Shown: positions 9,394 to 18,580, numbered from the stretch's first letter. The stretch is DNA of 64,000 bases from Mycobacterium sp. PS03-16 (GCF_004570325.1 NZ_SPQO01000022.1:1-64000); one strand, 5' to 3'. Notes: generated by a model not told the origin, from the letters alone. A program made the numbers and translations.

Positions 9394-9405
9394 TCGCTAT
9401 AGCGA
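9394..9405. promoter_or_regulatory. Perfect 12-bp palindrome, candidate operator
   Basis: TCGCTATAGCGA is a perfect palindrome. It is nested in a wider inverted repeat, CCTCGCT (9392-9398) and AGCGAGG (9412-9418). It lies between the divergent reductase-desaturase operon (start 9296) and the TetR gene (start 9432), so it is the most likely site for local control. Confidence 0.5.
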
Positions 9406-9431
9406 TGTGTCAGCGAGGAACATCTATCGGT

Positions 9432-10259
9432 ATGCCACGACGCAGGTCCCGGCGGGCGGATGCGGTGCCCTCGGAGGTCATCCAAGCCACCTTGCGATCG
9501 GCCGAGCGCCTGGGCCGAGATGTCGCCGATGTGCCCATCGTCGTCATCGCGCATGCGCTCGGCGTGTCCCGCAGCACGCTACTGCGGCAACTCGGCGGCT
9601 CCCGCCGGACACTGGACGATGCGGTGCGAGACATCGGGGTCGATCCGGGTGGGCGCCCACCGGTCCGCTTGCGCGCCGTCGAGGCCGCCGCGGAGATGAT
9701 CGGCGTCCGCGGTGTCGCGTCGGCGACGCTGGAGGCCATCGCCGCCGAGGCCGACTGCTCGGTGCCCAGCCTGTACGCGACGTTCGGGGGGCGCGAGGGC
9801 CTCCTGCGCGCGGTCTATGACCGCTACCTCCCGACCATCGATGTCGAGGCACTCGTCGGCGGGGCACCGGACGGCGCGCTCACCGAGACCGTCGGCGCGG
9901 TCTATCGCACGCTGGCGCAGCTGTGCTCCCAGGAACCGCGGGTGCTCCCCGCGGTGCTCGCCGAAACCCTCGCCCGCCCGGCCGGCCCCGGGGCCGGCAT
10001 CCTCACCGAATACGGTGCGGTGCGCACGATCGCCGTCCTGCGCCAGTGGCTGGACGGCGAAGTCGCCGCGGGGCGCATCCGCGACCTGCCCCGCACCCTG
10101 CTGATCCAGCAGCTGATCAGCCCGATCCTCGTCCATGCCGTCATGCGGCCCGGGCTTTCGGAGTTCCCACGGGTCGACCTGCCCGACCTGCCGACGGCTT
10201 GCGACCTCCTGGCCGAGGCGTTCGTCCGCGCAGTCGCCACACCCGAGCAGCCGCGCTGA
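9432..10259 (+). CDS. TetR-like regulator with two tandem helix-turn-helix domains
   Basis: The 275-residue protein carries two HTH segments. The first, about residues 15-68, contains VIAHALGVSRSTLLRQLGG. The second, about 80-140, contains LEAIAAEADCSVPSLYATFGG, a classical TetR recognition helix region. A helical C-terminal domain follows. Two DNA-binding units in one chain are unusual for the TetR family. ATG at 9432 is used; an in-frame ATG at 9405 would start inside the palindrome. It is divergent from the desaturase operon and probably regulates it in response to an acyl-CoA or similar ligand. Confidence 0.82.
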   Translation: MPRRRSRRADAVPSEVIQATLRSAERLGRDVADVPIVVIAHALGVSRSTLLRQLGGSRRTLDDAVRDIGVDPGGRPPVRLRAVEAAAEMIGVRGVASATLEAIAAEADCSVPSLYATFGGREGLLRAVYDRYLPTIDVEALVGGAPDGALTETVGAVYRTLAQLCSQEPRVLPAVLAETLARPAGPGAGILTEYGAVRTIAVLRQWLDGEVAAGRIRDLPRTLLIQQLISPILVHAVMRPGLSEFPRVDLPDLPTACDLLAEAFVRAVATPEQPR

Positions 10260-10263
10260 GCGG

Positions 10264-11307
10264 TCAGACGCGGTTGCCGTCGTCGTCCCAGTGCGCGGCG
10301 ACCTTCTTGGACGGCTGCACCCGCGGCGGCTCCCCCGGCATCTTGGGATAGTTCGGCGGGTACGGCAGGTCGCCGAGCCCGCGTTCCTCGTCGGCGGCCA
10401 CCATGTCGAGCAGCATCTGCAGCGACTGGGCGTTCGCGTCGATGTCCGCCCACGGGTCGGTACGGCCGGCGACGAGGCCGGGCACGGTGCCGATCGTGTA
10501 GTCGTCGGGGTCGGCGTCGGCCAGTTCGCCCCAGGTCAGCGGCGTCGACACGGTGGCGATCGGGGTCTTGCGCACCGAGTACGCCGAGGCGAACGTGCGG
10601 TCACGGGCGTTCTGGTTGTAGTCGATGAACACCCGCTGCCCGCGCTCCTCCTTCCACCACGATGTGGTGACCGCGTCGGGCGCCCGGCGCTCCACCTCAC
10701 GGGCCAGCGCGATCCCGGCCCGGCGCACCGCGATGAAATCCCAGTCCGTCGCGATGCGCAGGAAGATGTGCACCCCGCGCCCACCCGAGGTCTTCGGATA
10801 GCCGACCAGCCCCAATTCGTCGAGCAGCGGTTTGAGCACGTCGACGGCGATCGCCGCGGCCTCGGCGAACCCGGTACCCGGCTGTGGGTCCAGGTCGATG
10901 CGCAGCTCGTCGGGGTGCTCGACGTCCGGGCAGCGCACCTGCCACGGGTGCAGCGTCACCGTGCCCATCTGCGCGGCCCAGGCCAGTGCCGACGGATGCG
11001 TGACCTTCAGCGCGTCGGCGGTGCGTCCCGAGGGGAACGTCACCTCGCAGGTCTCGAGGTAGTCGGGGTGCTTCTGCGGCACCCGCTTCTGGTAGATCTC
11101 CTCGCCCTCGATCCCGTCGGGGAAGCGCTGCAGATGCACCGGCCGGTCGCGCAGCACCGCGACCATCGGCCCGGCGACGGACAGGTAGTACTCGACCAGT
11201 GTGCGTTTGGTGCCTTTGGCGCCGAGCTTCGGGAAGTACACCTTGTCGGGGTTGGTCAGCCGGACCTTGACCCCGTCGACGTCGAGTTCCTCTGCGGGGG
11301 TGGCCAT
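10264..11307 (-). CDS. polD1: LigD-type DNA primase-polymerase (stand-alone)
   Basis: The 347-residue protein matches the polymerase domain of LigD as a free enzyme (Rv3730c / PolD1 family). The metal-binding DLD motif is at 138-140 (RIDLDPQPG), and GGRGVHIFL near residue 178 is the nucleotide-binding loop of this superfamily. The family adds ribo- or deoxynucleotides during gap filling and base-excision repair. It ends 1 nt from ligC1, which lies upstream on the same strand, so polymerase and ligase are probably made together. Confidence 0.92.
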   Translation of the reverse strand: MATPAEELDVDGVKVRLTNPDKVYFPKLGAKGTKRTLVEYYLSVAGPMVAVLRDRPVHLQRFPDGIEGEEIYQKRVPQKHPDYLETCEVTFPSGRTADALKVTHPSALAWAAQMGTVTLHPWQVRCPDVEHPDELRIDLDPQPGTGFAEAAAIAVDVLKPLLDELGLVGYPKTSGGRGVHIFLRIATDWDFIAVRRAGIALAREVERRAPDAVTTSWWKEERGQRVFIDYNQNARDRTFASAYSVRKTPIATVSTPLTWGELADADPDDYTIGTVPGLVAGRTDPWADIDANAQSLQMLLDMVAADEERGLGDLPYPPNYPKMPGEPPRVQPSKKVAAHWDDDGNRV

Positions 11308-11308
11308 G

Positions 11309-12364
11309 TCAGGATCCCTCCAGGACGTCGTAGAGGTCGTAGTTGAGCGGGACGTCGAGCTGGTCGAACGTGCAGCTGCGCGGTTCCCGGTCGGGCCGCC
11401 ACCGCCGGAACTTCACCGCGTGCCGAAAACGCCTGCCGTCCTCGGTGTTTCCCTCCATCTGGTCGTAGGCCACCTCGCACACCTTCTCGGGCCGCACGGG
11501 AATCCAGCGCTTGTCGGCCGCGGAGTTCCAGCGGCTCGGATCACCCTCGCGCATCTCGTCGCCTTCCCGCAGCGGTTCCAGGTCGGCGAGCATCTTGAGC
11601 CGGTCGCGGGCCGTGAACGACGCTGCGCCGCCGACCATCTGCAGTTCGCCGTCGCTGCGGTAGAGGCCGAGCAGCACCGAGCCGACGCCCTCGCCGCTCT
11701 TGTGGATCCGGTAGCCGATCGCCACACAGTCCGCGTCGCGGGCGTGTTTGACCTTCACCATCTCGCGCTTCCCCGGCAGGTACGGCCCGTCGAGCCGTTT
11801 GGCGATCACCCCGTCGAGGCCGGCGCCCTCGAACGTGTCGAGCCACTGCGCACCCAGAGCGGGATCCTCGGTGGTGCGGGTGACGTGGCACCACGTCTGC
11901 TCGGTGATCGCCTCGGCGAGCGCCTCGCGCCGCACCCGGAACGGTTCGTTGAGCAGCGACCGGTCATCGGTGGCCAGCGCGTCGAAACCGATGAAGTGCG
12001 ACGGGGTCTGCGCGGCGAGCATCTTGATGCGGCTCGCGGCCGGATGCACGCGCTGGCTGAGCGACTCCCAGTCCAGGCGGATGCGCCCGCCGATCTCGCG
12101 AGGCACCACGATCTCGCCGTCGAGGACGCACCGCGGCGCGATCTCGTCGCGGAGCGCGTCGAGCAGTTCGGGGAAGTAGCGGCCGAGGTCCTTGCCGTTG
12201 CGCGACTGCAGCATGACGTCGTCGCCGTCGCGGAACACCAGCGCCCGGAAGCCGTCCCACTTCGGTTCGAATGACCACACCCCCGCGTCGTCGGGCACCT
12301 TCGCCTGCGCCTTGGCCAGCATCGGTTCCACGGGTGGCTGCACGGGGAGTCGCATGAGTTCCAT
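11309..12364 (-). CDS. ligC1: ATP-dependent DNA ligase LigC1
   Basis: The 351-residue protein has the adenylated lysine in motif I (KWDG, K35), motifs LDGEIV and GFDAL, and the C-terminal OB-fold ending in RSCTFDQLD. It lacks the nuclease and polymerase domains of LigD. It is a LigC-type nick-sealing ligase. The ATG at 12364 is chosen; a GTG at 12370 would overlap the TGA of the upstream DUF899 gene in a GTGA junction and is a real alternative. It forms an operon with polD1. Confidence 0.92.
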   Translation of the reverse strand: MELMRLPVQPPVEPMLAKAQAKVPDDAGVWSFEPKWDGFRALVFRDGDDVMLQSRNGKDLGRYFPELLDALRDEIAPRCVLDGEIVVPREIGGRIRLDWESLSQRVHPAASRIKMLAAQTPSHFIGFDALATDDRSLLNEPFRVRREALAEAITEQTWCHVTRTTEDPALGAQWLDTFEGAGLDGVIAKRLDGPYLPGKREMVKVKHARDADCVAIGYRIHKSGEGVGSVLLGLYRSDGELQMVGGAASFTARDRLKMLADLEPLREGDEMREGDPSRWNSAADKRWIPVRPEKVCEVAYDQMEGNTEDGRRFRHAVKFRRWRPDREPRSCTFDQLDVPLNYDLYDVLEGS

Positions 12365-12366
12365 AC

Positions 12367-13119
12367 TCACGTAGACCGCTGACCCCCGGCAATGTCGCCG
12401 TAGTTGTCGTGCAGACGCCACCATTCATAGACGGGGCCTTGCGGTCGGCCGGCGGGGACGTCCTGCCAGTCTTCCTGGCGACCCAGTGGCGTGATGTCGA
12501 GGAACGACCACACCGGCCCGATCTCTTCGATGCCGCGTCCGTTGACGAAGTAGGAGCGATGGACGCGATTGTCGTCGTCGCGGACAAAGACGTTGAGCCC
12601 GAACATCTCCTCGACGCCGAAGTCCTCGGAGAATTCGTCCCCCACCAGGGTGAAGAACGGGAGTTCCGCCCAACCCGTCCGAGCCTTGAGCTGGGTGACG
12701 CGCTCCTGCGTGGCCGCGGTGACGAAGACCAGAGTCGTGTCGCGAGCAGCGAGATGTGCCGGGTGGATCACGGTGTCGGCGAACAGCGAACAGCCGGAGC
12801 AGGCCCCGTCCGGCCAGTTCTCGACGTCGGGGGCATAGAAGAACCGGTAGACGATGAGTTGGCGCCGCCCGGCGAACAAGCCCACCAGGTCCACCTCACC
12901 GTCTGGGCCGATGAATCGGTAGTCGCTCCGCACGCGGGTCATCGGCAGCCGCCGGCGTTTGGCGGCAAGCGCATCTCGCGCCTTCATCAGGGCCTTCTCT
13001 TCGGCCAACAACTCGGCTCGGGCGGCCTGCCAGTCCTCAGGCGGCACGACGTCGGGCAGCACGAGCTGCTTCGGCCCCCTCGACGGTGGCGCAATGGCGG
13101 GACCTTCCTGGTTCGTCAT
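12367..13119 (-). CDS. DUF899 thioredoxin-fold family protein
   Basis: The 250-residue protein belongs to DUF899, whose members resemble thioredoxin-like folds. A CSGCS motif sits in YAPDVENWPDGACSGCS near residue 105, at the place where a redox pair would be expected, but no function is established. ATG at 13119 follows GGGAG at good spacing; an ATG at 13131 is possible. It is immediately upstream of ligC1, its stop nearly touching that start, so it is co-transcribed with the repair pair. Confidence 0.8.
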   Translation of the reverse strand: MTNQEGPAIAPPSRGPKQLVLPDVVPPEDWQAARAELLAEEKALMKARDALAAKRRRLPMTRVRSDYRFIGPDGEVDLVGLFAGRRQLIVYRFFYAPDVENWPDGACSGCSLFADTVIHPAHLAARDTTLVFVTAATQERVTQLKARTGWAELPFFTLVGDEFSEDFGVEEMFGLNVFVRDDDNRVHRSYFVNGRGIEEIGPVWSFLDITPLGRQEDWQDVPAGRPQGPVYEWWRLHDNYGDIAGGQRST

Positions 13120-13198
13120 GCTTGCTCCCATCTCTTCTCGGCCTTACCCGGTTAGACCTCCGGCACCGGGCGATGTCATCGCTGGAACAATCACAGGG

Positions 13199-14272
13199 GT
13201 GTCGATCTCCGCGCTGCACGACCCCGGTTGGCGGACCTTCGCCAGCGACAACTACGCCGGCGTGCATCCCGAGGTGCTCGCCGCGATCGCCGCGGCCAAC
13301 GGCGGCCACCAGCCCGCCTACGGGCAGGACCACTACACCGCCCGCCTGCGGGAGGTCATCGGCGAGCACTTCGGCACACGGGCCGAGGTGTTCCCCGTCC
13401 TCAACGGCACCGGGGCCAACGTCATCTCCCTGACCAGCGTGCTGCCGCGCTGGGGTGCGGTCGTCACCGCGGAGACCGCGCACATCCACACCGACGAGGC
13501 CGGCGCGCCCGAACGGATGACCGGCATCAAACTGCTGACGGTGCCCACCCCCGACGGCAAGCTCACCCCTGACCTGATCGCCCGGCAGGCGTGGGGCTGG
13601 GGTGACGAGCACCGCGCCCAGCCCCTGGCCGTCAGCATCACCCAGACCACCGAGCTGGGCACCCTCTACACCGCCGACGAGGTGGCCGCGATCTGCCGGT
13701 ACGCCCACGACCACGGCATGGCCGTGCACATGGACGGGTCCCGGCTGTGGAACGCCGCCGCGGCCCTGGACGCGCCGTTCCGGGCGTTCACCACCGACGC
13801 CGGCCTGGACGTGCTGAGCCTCGGCGGCACCAAGAACGGCCTGCTCGGCACCGAGGCCGTGGTGGTGCTGGACCCCGACCGCGCCACCGGCCTGACCTAC
13901 CTGCGCAAGCTCACCATGCAGCTGACCAGCAAGATGCGGTTCGCCTCGGCGCAACTGCTCGCGCTGTTCGACGACGATCTCGGGCTGCGCAGCGCCGCCC
14001 ACGCCAACGCGATGACCCGGCGACTGCGCACCGCGCTCGAGGCCGGTATCACCGACGGCACGCTGCCCGGGCTGGCGCTCACCCAGGCCGGCCCGGCGAA
14101 CGCGACCTTCGCGACGCTGCCCGTCGAGGCGACCGACCGGATCCGCGAGCAGGTGCGTTTCTACGACTGGGATCGCGCCCGCGGCGAGGTCCGGTGGATG
14201 ACGGCGTGGGACACCACCGAGGACGACGTCGACCGGTTCGTCGCCGTCATCGCCGAAGAGCTCTCCCGCTGA
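13199..14272 (+). CDS. Threonine aldolase-like PLP enzyme
   Basis: The 357-residue protein is a fold-type I PLP enzyme of the beta-eliminating lyase group. It shows the threonine-aldolase signature HMDGSRLWNA (residues 177-186) and the PLP lysine K212 in SLGGTKNG. The family cleaves L-threonine or L-allo-threonine to glycine and acetaldehyde. GTG at 13199 places the conserved FASDNYAGVHPE block near the N-terminus. Its TGA overlaps the ATG of ligC2 by one base, so the two are coupled though functionally unrelated on present knowledge. Confidence 0.85.
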   Translation: MSISALHDPGWRTFASDNYAGVHPEVLAAIAAANGGHQPAYGQDHYTARLREVIGEHFGTRAEVFPVLNGTGANVISLTSVLPRWGAVVTAETAHIHTDEAGAPERMTGIKLLTVPTPDGKLTPDLIARQAWGWGDEHRAQPLAVSITQTTELGTLYTADEVAAICRYAHDHGMAVHMDGSRLWNAAAALDAPFRAFTTDAGLDVLSLGGTKNGLLGTEAVVVLDPDRATGLTYLRKLTMQLTSKMRFASAQLLALFDDDLGLRSAAHANAMTRRLRTALEAGITDGTLPGLALTQAGPANATFATLPVEATDRIREQVRFYDWDRARGEVRWMTAWDTTEDDVDRFVAVIAEELSR

Positions 14273-15333
14273 TGGAGCTGCCGGTCACCCCGCCGGTATC
14301 GCCGATGCTGGCCAAGTCGGTCCGCACCATCCCCGCGGACGCCAGCTACGAGCCGAAATGGGACGGCTTCCGGTCGATCTGCTTCCGCGACCGCGACGAG
14401 GTCGAGTTCGGTAGCCGCAACGAACGGCCGCTCACCCGCTACTTCCCCGAACTGGTCGCAGCGGCCCTGGCCGAACTGCCCGAGCGGTGCGTGATCGACG
14501 GGGAGGTCGTCGTCGCCACCGGGGACGGCCTCGACTTCGAGTCGCTACAGCAGCGCATCCATCCGGCCCAGTCCCGGGTGCGGCTGCTCTCGACGCAGAC
14601 CCCGGCCGCGTTCATCGCCTTCGACCTGCTCGCCCTCGGCGGCGACGACTACACCGCCCGGCCGTTTCACGAGCGCCGCGCGGCCCTGGTCGACGCGTTG
14701 GCCAGCGCGGGACCGTCCTTCCACGTCACCCCGGCGACCACCGACCTCGCCACCGCGCAGCGCTGGTTCGACGAGTTCGAGGGCGCCGGGCTCGACGGGG
14801 TGATCGCCAAACCGCTGGCGCTCACCTACCAACCGGACAAGCGGGTGATGTTCAAGGTCAAGCACGAGCGCACCGCCGACTGCGTGGTGGCCGGCTACCG
14901 CCTGCACAAGTCCGGTGACGACGCGATCGGCTCGCTGCTGCTGGGCCTGTACAAGGCGGACGGTCAGCTCGCCTCGGTCGGCGTCATCGGCGCCTTCCCG
15001 ATGGCCCGGCGCCGCGACCTGTTCTCCGAATTGCAACCGCTGATCACGTCTTTCGACGAGCATCCGTGGAATTGGGCGGCGCACCTGGCCGATGACCGGA
15101 CACCGCGGCGCAACGAGGGCTCCCGGTGGAACGCGGGTAAGGATCTGTCGTTCGTCCCGCTGCGGCCGGAGCTCGTCGTCGAGGTGCGCTACGACCACAT
15201 GGAAGGCGAACGGTTCCGCCACACCGCGCAGTTCAACCGCTGGCGGCCCGACCGCGATCCTCGGTCCTGCACCTACGAGCAGCTCGACCAGCCGGTCACC
15301 TTCGCGCTGCGCGACATCATTCCGGGGCTCTGA
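14272..15333 (+). CDS. ligC2: ATP-dependent DNA ligase LigC2
   Basis: The 353-residue LigC-type ligase has motif I KWDG with lysine K29, motif IDGEVV and the C-terminal SCTYEQLDQPV block. It is a paralogue of the ligase at 11309-12364, with which it shares the N-terminal PPV-PMLAK segment and the overall layout. A second LigC close to polD1-ligC1 is also known from M. smegmatis. The ATG overlaps the TGA of the preceding gene. Confidence 0.91.
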   Translation: MELPVTPPVSPMLAKSVRTIPADASYEPKWDGFRSICFRDRDEVEFGSRNERPLTRYFPELVAAALAELPERCVIDGEVVVATGDGLDFESLQQRIHPAQSRVRLLSTQTPAAFIAFDLLALGGDDYTARPFHERRAALVDALASAGPSFHVTPATTDLATAQRWFDEFEGAGLDGVIAKPLALTYQPDKRVMFKVKHERTADCVVAGYRLHKSGDDAIGSLLLGLYKADGQLASVGVIGAFPMARRRDLFSELQPLITSFDEHPWNWAAHLADDRTPRRNEGSRWNAGKDLSFVPLRPELVVEVRYDHMEGERFRHTAQFNRWRPDRDPRSCTYEQLDQPVTFALRDIIPGL

Positions 15334-15696
15334 CGGCACTCGGCGAATTTCGAGGAACGGCGCCCTCACGGCGAGTTCGCCAGGACGCAGCCGCACGGGT
15401 GCCTCGCGGTTGCTGGTCACGCCGCTCGATGCTCGGCATCTCCCCCGCCTATTGACGCCCCTGTCAGCGACTCTTCGGCGCGGTGCGGTGTGGGGCAAAG
15501 TCGCGCGACACCACGGCAGCCCCCTGGACGGAGGCGTTGAGTTATTTGCCAACGACCACACTTTCGCGCGAGGAACGTTGCGCACGAAAGTACTTGCAAG
15601 TCCTTGACCTGCAATGTCGCGACAAGGGGCGACTCCGGTGCCCATAGTGTGACGGTCGCCGGTATCGGCGACGGGCAGCGCGGCTCGGGGGGATCC
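15334..15696. other. Non-coding gap upstream of the sugar dehydrogenase gene
   Basis: No convincing gene is seen in these 363 bases. A weak inverted repeat (GGCGAA 15342-15347, TTCGCC 15376-15381) follows the ligC2 stop and may act in termination. The palindrome GTCGCGAC at 15616-15623 lies about 75 bases before the next start, in what is probably the promoter region. Confidence 0.5.
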
Positions 15697-18564
15697 ATGG
15701 CGTCAGACACTGCAACTCCGCAATCCAGCAGGCGCGCGGCCGCCACCGGCGCGTACGCCAGTGGGGTCGCACGCGTCGGCGCGCTGGCCTTCGCGCTCGG
15801 CCTCGGCGGGACCTTCGCCAGCTCCCCCGGCCTCGCGTGGGCCGACGACGGCTCCCCCACGCCCGCCAGCGCGGCGTCCGGGGCCGCCGATACCGAGGCC
15901 GCCGATCGGGACGACGCCGGCGATGATGCCGCGAACGACGCCGGGGACGGCGAGGCGCAGGAGCCGGTCGCCGAAGAGGAACCGGTCGACGAGCCGGCCG
16001 ACGAGCCCGTCGAGGAACCGGTCGACGAGCCGCTCGACGTCGAGGAGCCCGTCGAGGAACCGGTCGACGAGCCGCTCGACGTCGAGGAGCCCGTCGAGGA
16101 GCCGGCCGCCCCCGCCGGCTCCGACGCGCCCGGGCCCGTCACCCCGCCCGCGACGGTGACCGAACAGCCGCAGGAGGAACCCGAGGCCGACGAACCGGCA
16201 CCGGACGCCGCCACCGAGGACGCGGCAATCGAGGGCGCCGCGCTGACCGTCGCGGTCGAGGAGACCGAACCGGACACCACATCGACGCGCACCGCCGAGG
16301 ATCTCGTCACCGCACTCACCGTGCCGGCCGCACCGTTCACCGGGCTCTCACCGCGAGGCGCGTTGCGGGACCTCCAGACCCAGGTGACCACGTGCATGTG
16401 CCACCTCGCCCGGCGGGTGGTCGAGACGGTGGCCGCCGTCGTCACCGCGGTGGCCGGCGCCTTCGGCATCGTCCCCGGCACACCGGGCGCCACCTCGGGT
16501 GAGCCGGCGGCGCCGGCCGATTCGCCGGCAATGTGGGGACTGCTGGCCTGGGTCCGCCGCCAGGTCGACGACTTCCTCGCCACGCCCCAGGTGAGGGCGT
16601 TCATCGCCACCGTGTCCGCGGAGACCCAGCGCATCTGGTTCCGCCTCACGACCTGCGGGCAGACGCTGGCCATCGAGGACGGCTTCGAACGCACGACCGT
16701 CGTCTCCGGACTCAACGCGCCGACCGACTTCCGCTTCACCCCGGACGGCACCCAGATCTGGATCACCGAGAAGGGCGGCGCGATCCGGGTAGTCGACGAC
16801 GGTGTGCTGCGACCCGATCCGCTGGTCGTGCTGCCGACGCTGGCCGACGTGGGCGAACGCGGGCTGTCGGGCATCGAGTTCCACCCGGACTTCGACGGGC
16901 AGAACGGGTACGTCTACGTCGCCTACACGAATCTGCGCAACCACGACGTGCTGACGCGGCTGACCATCACCGACGGCGAGTACGCCGGTGAGACCGTCCT
17001 CGTCGAGTCGACGCTGCCGACCGGGCAGATCCACCACGGCGGCGAGATCAAGTTCGGCCCCGACGGACTGCTGTACTGGTCGGTCGGCGACAACGGCAGG
17101 AGCACCAACGCTCAGGATCTGACCAACATCCACGGCAAGGTGCTGCGCATGGATCCGATGACCGGCGCGGCACCGGATCCCCGGTTCCACGATCCCAATC
17201 CGACCTTCGACCAACCGGGTGCGATCGAGCAGATCTACGCCTACGGGCTGCGCAACCCGTACCGCTTCACGTTCACCCCGGACGGTCAGATGCTGCTCGC
17301 CGACGTGGGCGAAAGAAGCTGGGAGGAGATCAATCTCATCACTTCCGGTGGCAACTACGGATGGCCGGGCGCCGAGGGCGACTGCACCGTCAACTGTGAC
17401 GGGTTCATCGATCCGGTCTATGCCTATCCGCACACGCCGGAGCCGATCCGTCAAGGCGCGATCACCGCGGTCACGTTGTTCACCAGCGACAACTTCGGTT
17501 CGGAGTACGAGAACACCGTCTTCGTCGCCGACTACTCGCTCAAATGGATTCGGGTGCTGCGGTTCAACGAGGACTACTCCGCGGTCATCGGCGAGGATTC
17601 GTTCGACAACAACGCGGGCACCACCGTGCGCCTGGCCGAGGGACCGGACGGCGACCTGTACCAGTTGACGATCTATCCTGGTGTGCTGTCGCGCATCAGC
17701 GTCTCCGACGGCAACCGCGCGCCGACCGCGGTGGCCACGGCCACCCCGGCCAACGGCCTGTCCCCGCTGACCGTCCAGTTCTCCTCGGCGGGCTCCATCG
17801 ACCCGGAGCGCGAAACCCTGACCTATCACTGGGATTTCGGCGACGGCACCAGCTCCACCGAACAGAACCCCACCAAGACCTACGCGACGGCCGAGTCGAC
17901 CACCTACACCGTCACGCTGACCGTCAGCGACGGCGACAAGACCGGCAAGACCACCACTGCCGTCACGGTCGGAAACCGGGCGCCGGTGATCGCCCAGATC
18001 CGTACCGACGCCGAAGGCGGTCGCTACGACGCCGGCGACACCATCAGCTTCAACGCCGTCGTCACCGACCCGGACGCCGATCCGCTCAGCTACCGGTGGC
18101 GCGTGATCTTCCACCACGCCGACCACATCCACCCGTACCTGGAGAACGTCACCACCGAGTCGGGCAGCGTCCTCATCACCCGGGACCCGCACAACGGTGC
18201 CGACACCTACTACGAGATCGAGCTGACCGTCACCGACCGGGGCGGATTGTCGACCACGGAGTCGGTCGAGGTGCGGCCCAACCTCGTCGACCTCACCTTT
18301 GAGGCCACCCCGGGCAACGCCGTCTTCACCGTTGACGGCCGCCCGGTCACCGGTACGGTCACCGAGAAGGCCGTGGTGGGTGTGGCGCGCGAACTCGGCG
18401 CCCCGGCGTCACAGATCGTCGACGGGCAGGAACTCGTCTTCGCCGGATGGTCCGACGGCGGGGAGCGGACGCACACGATCATCACGCCCGGAACCGCCGC
18501 CACCTACAGCGTCGACTACGCACCCCGCACCGCCGTGTTCGAGATCGTGTCCGCCTTGGTGTGA
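15697..18564 (+). CDS. Secreted glucose/sorbosone dehydrogenase-type protein with PKD domains
   Basis: The 955-residue protein begins with a mycobacterial export signal (VARVGALAFALGLGG, cleavage near AWADD, about residue 50). A long acidic Pro/Glu-rich stretch (about 65-200) and a helical segment follow. A PQQ-type sugar dehydrogenase beta-propeller covers about 330-670 (HHGGEIKFGPDGLLYWSVGD; YAYGLRNPYRFTF; LLADVGERSWEEIN). Next come a PKD domain (YHWDFGDGTSS, near residue 710) and a second PKD-like domain. It probably oxidises or binds a cell-wall or environmental sugar outside the cell; the substrate is unknown. ATG at 15697 is used. Confidence 0.85.
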   Translation: MASDTATPQSSRRAAATGAYASGVARVGALAFALGLGGTFASSPGLAWADDGSPTPASAASGAADTEAADRDDAGDDAANDAGDGEAQEPVAEEEPVDEPADEPVEEPVDEPLDVEEPVEEPVDEPLDVEEPVEEPAAPAGSDAPGPVTPPATVTEQPQEEPEADEPAPDAATEDAAIEGAALTVAVEETEPDTTSTRTAEDLVTALTVPAAPFTGLSPRGALRDLQTQVTTCMCHLARRVVETVAAVVTAVAGAFGIVPGTPGATSGEPAAPADSPAMWGLLAWVRRQVDDFLATPQVRAFIATVSAETQRIWFRLTTCGQTLAIEDGFERTTVVSGLNAPTDFRFTPDGTQIWITEKGGAIRVVDDGVLRPDPLVVLPTLADVGERGLSGIEFHPDFDGQNGYVYVAYTNLRNHDVLTRLTITDGEYAGETVLVESTLPTGQIHHGGEIKFGPDGLLYWSVGDNGRSTNAQDLTNIHGKVLRMDPMTGAAPDPRFHDPNPTFDQPGAIEQIYAYGLRNPYRFTFTPDGQMLLADVGERSWEEINLITSGGNYGWPGAEGDCTVNCDGFIDPVYAYPHTPEPIRQGAITAVTLFTSDNFGSEYENTVFVADYSLKWIRVLRFNEDYSAVIGEDSFDNNAGTTVRLAEGPDGDLYQLTIYPGVLSRISVSDGNRAPTAVATATPANGLSPLTVQFSSAGSIDPERETLTYHWDFGDGTSSTEQNPTKTYATAESTTYTVTLTVSDGDKTGKTTTAVTVGNRAPVIAQIRTDAEGGRYDAGDTISFNAVVTDPDADPLSYRWRVIFHHADHIHPYLENVTTESGSVLITRDPHNGADTYYEIELTVTDRGGLSTTESVEVRPNLVDLTFEATPGNAVFTVDGRPVTGTVTEKAVVGVARELGAPASQIVDGQELVFAGWSDGGERTHTIITPGTAATYSVDYAPRTAVFEIVSALV
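16009..16092 (+). repeat. Two perfect 42-bp tandem repeats inside a coding region
   Basis: Units 16009-16050 and 16051-16092 are identical and each encodes VEEPVDEPLDVEEP. A partial third unit follows. The repeat lies in the acidic spacer of the secreted dehydrogenase, where copy number may vary between strains. Confidence 0.9.
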
Positions 18565-18580
18565 CAGCTAGATTGCGGAC

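Noticed and set aside
15417..16874. A minus-strand frame rich in Ser, Gly and Thr repeats, like a surface repeat protein
   Set aside because: The repeats are the reverse complement of the acidic Glu-Pro repeat in the secreted dehydrogenase, which has a signal peptide and enzyme domains.
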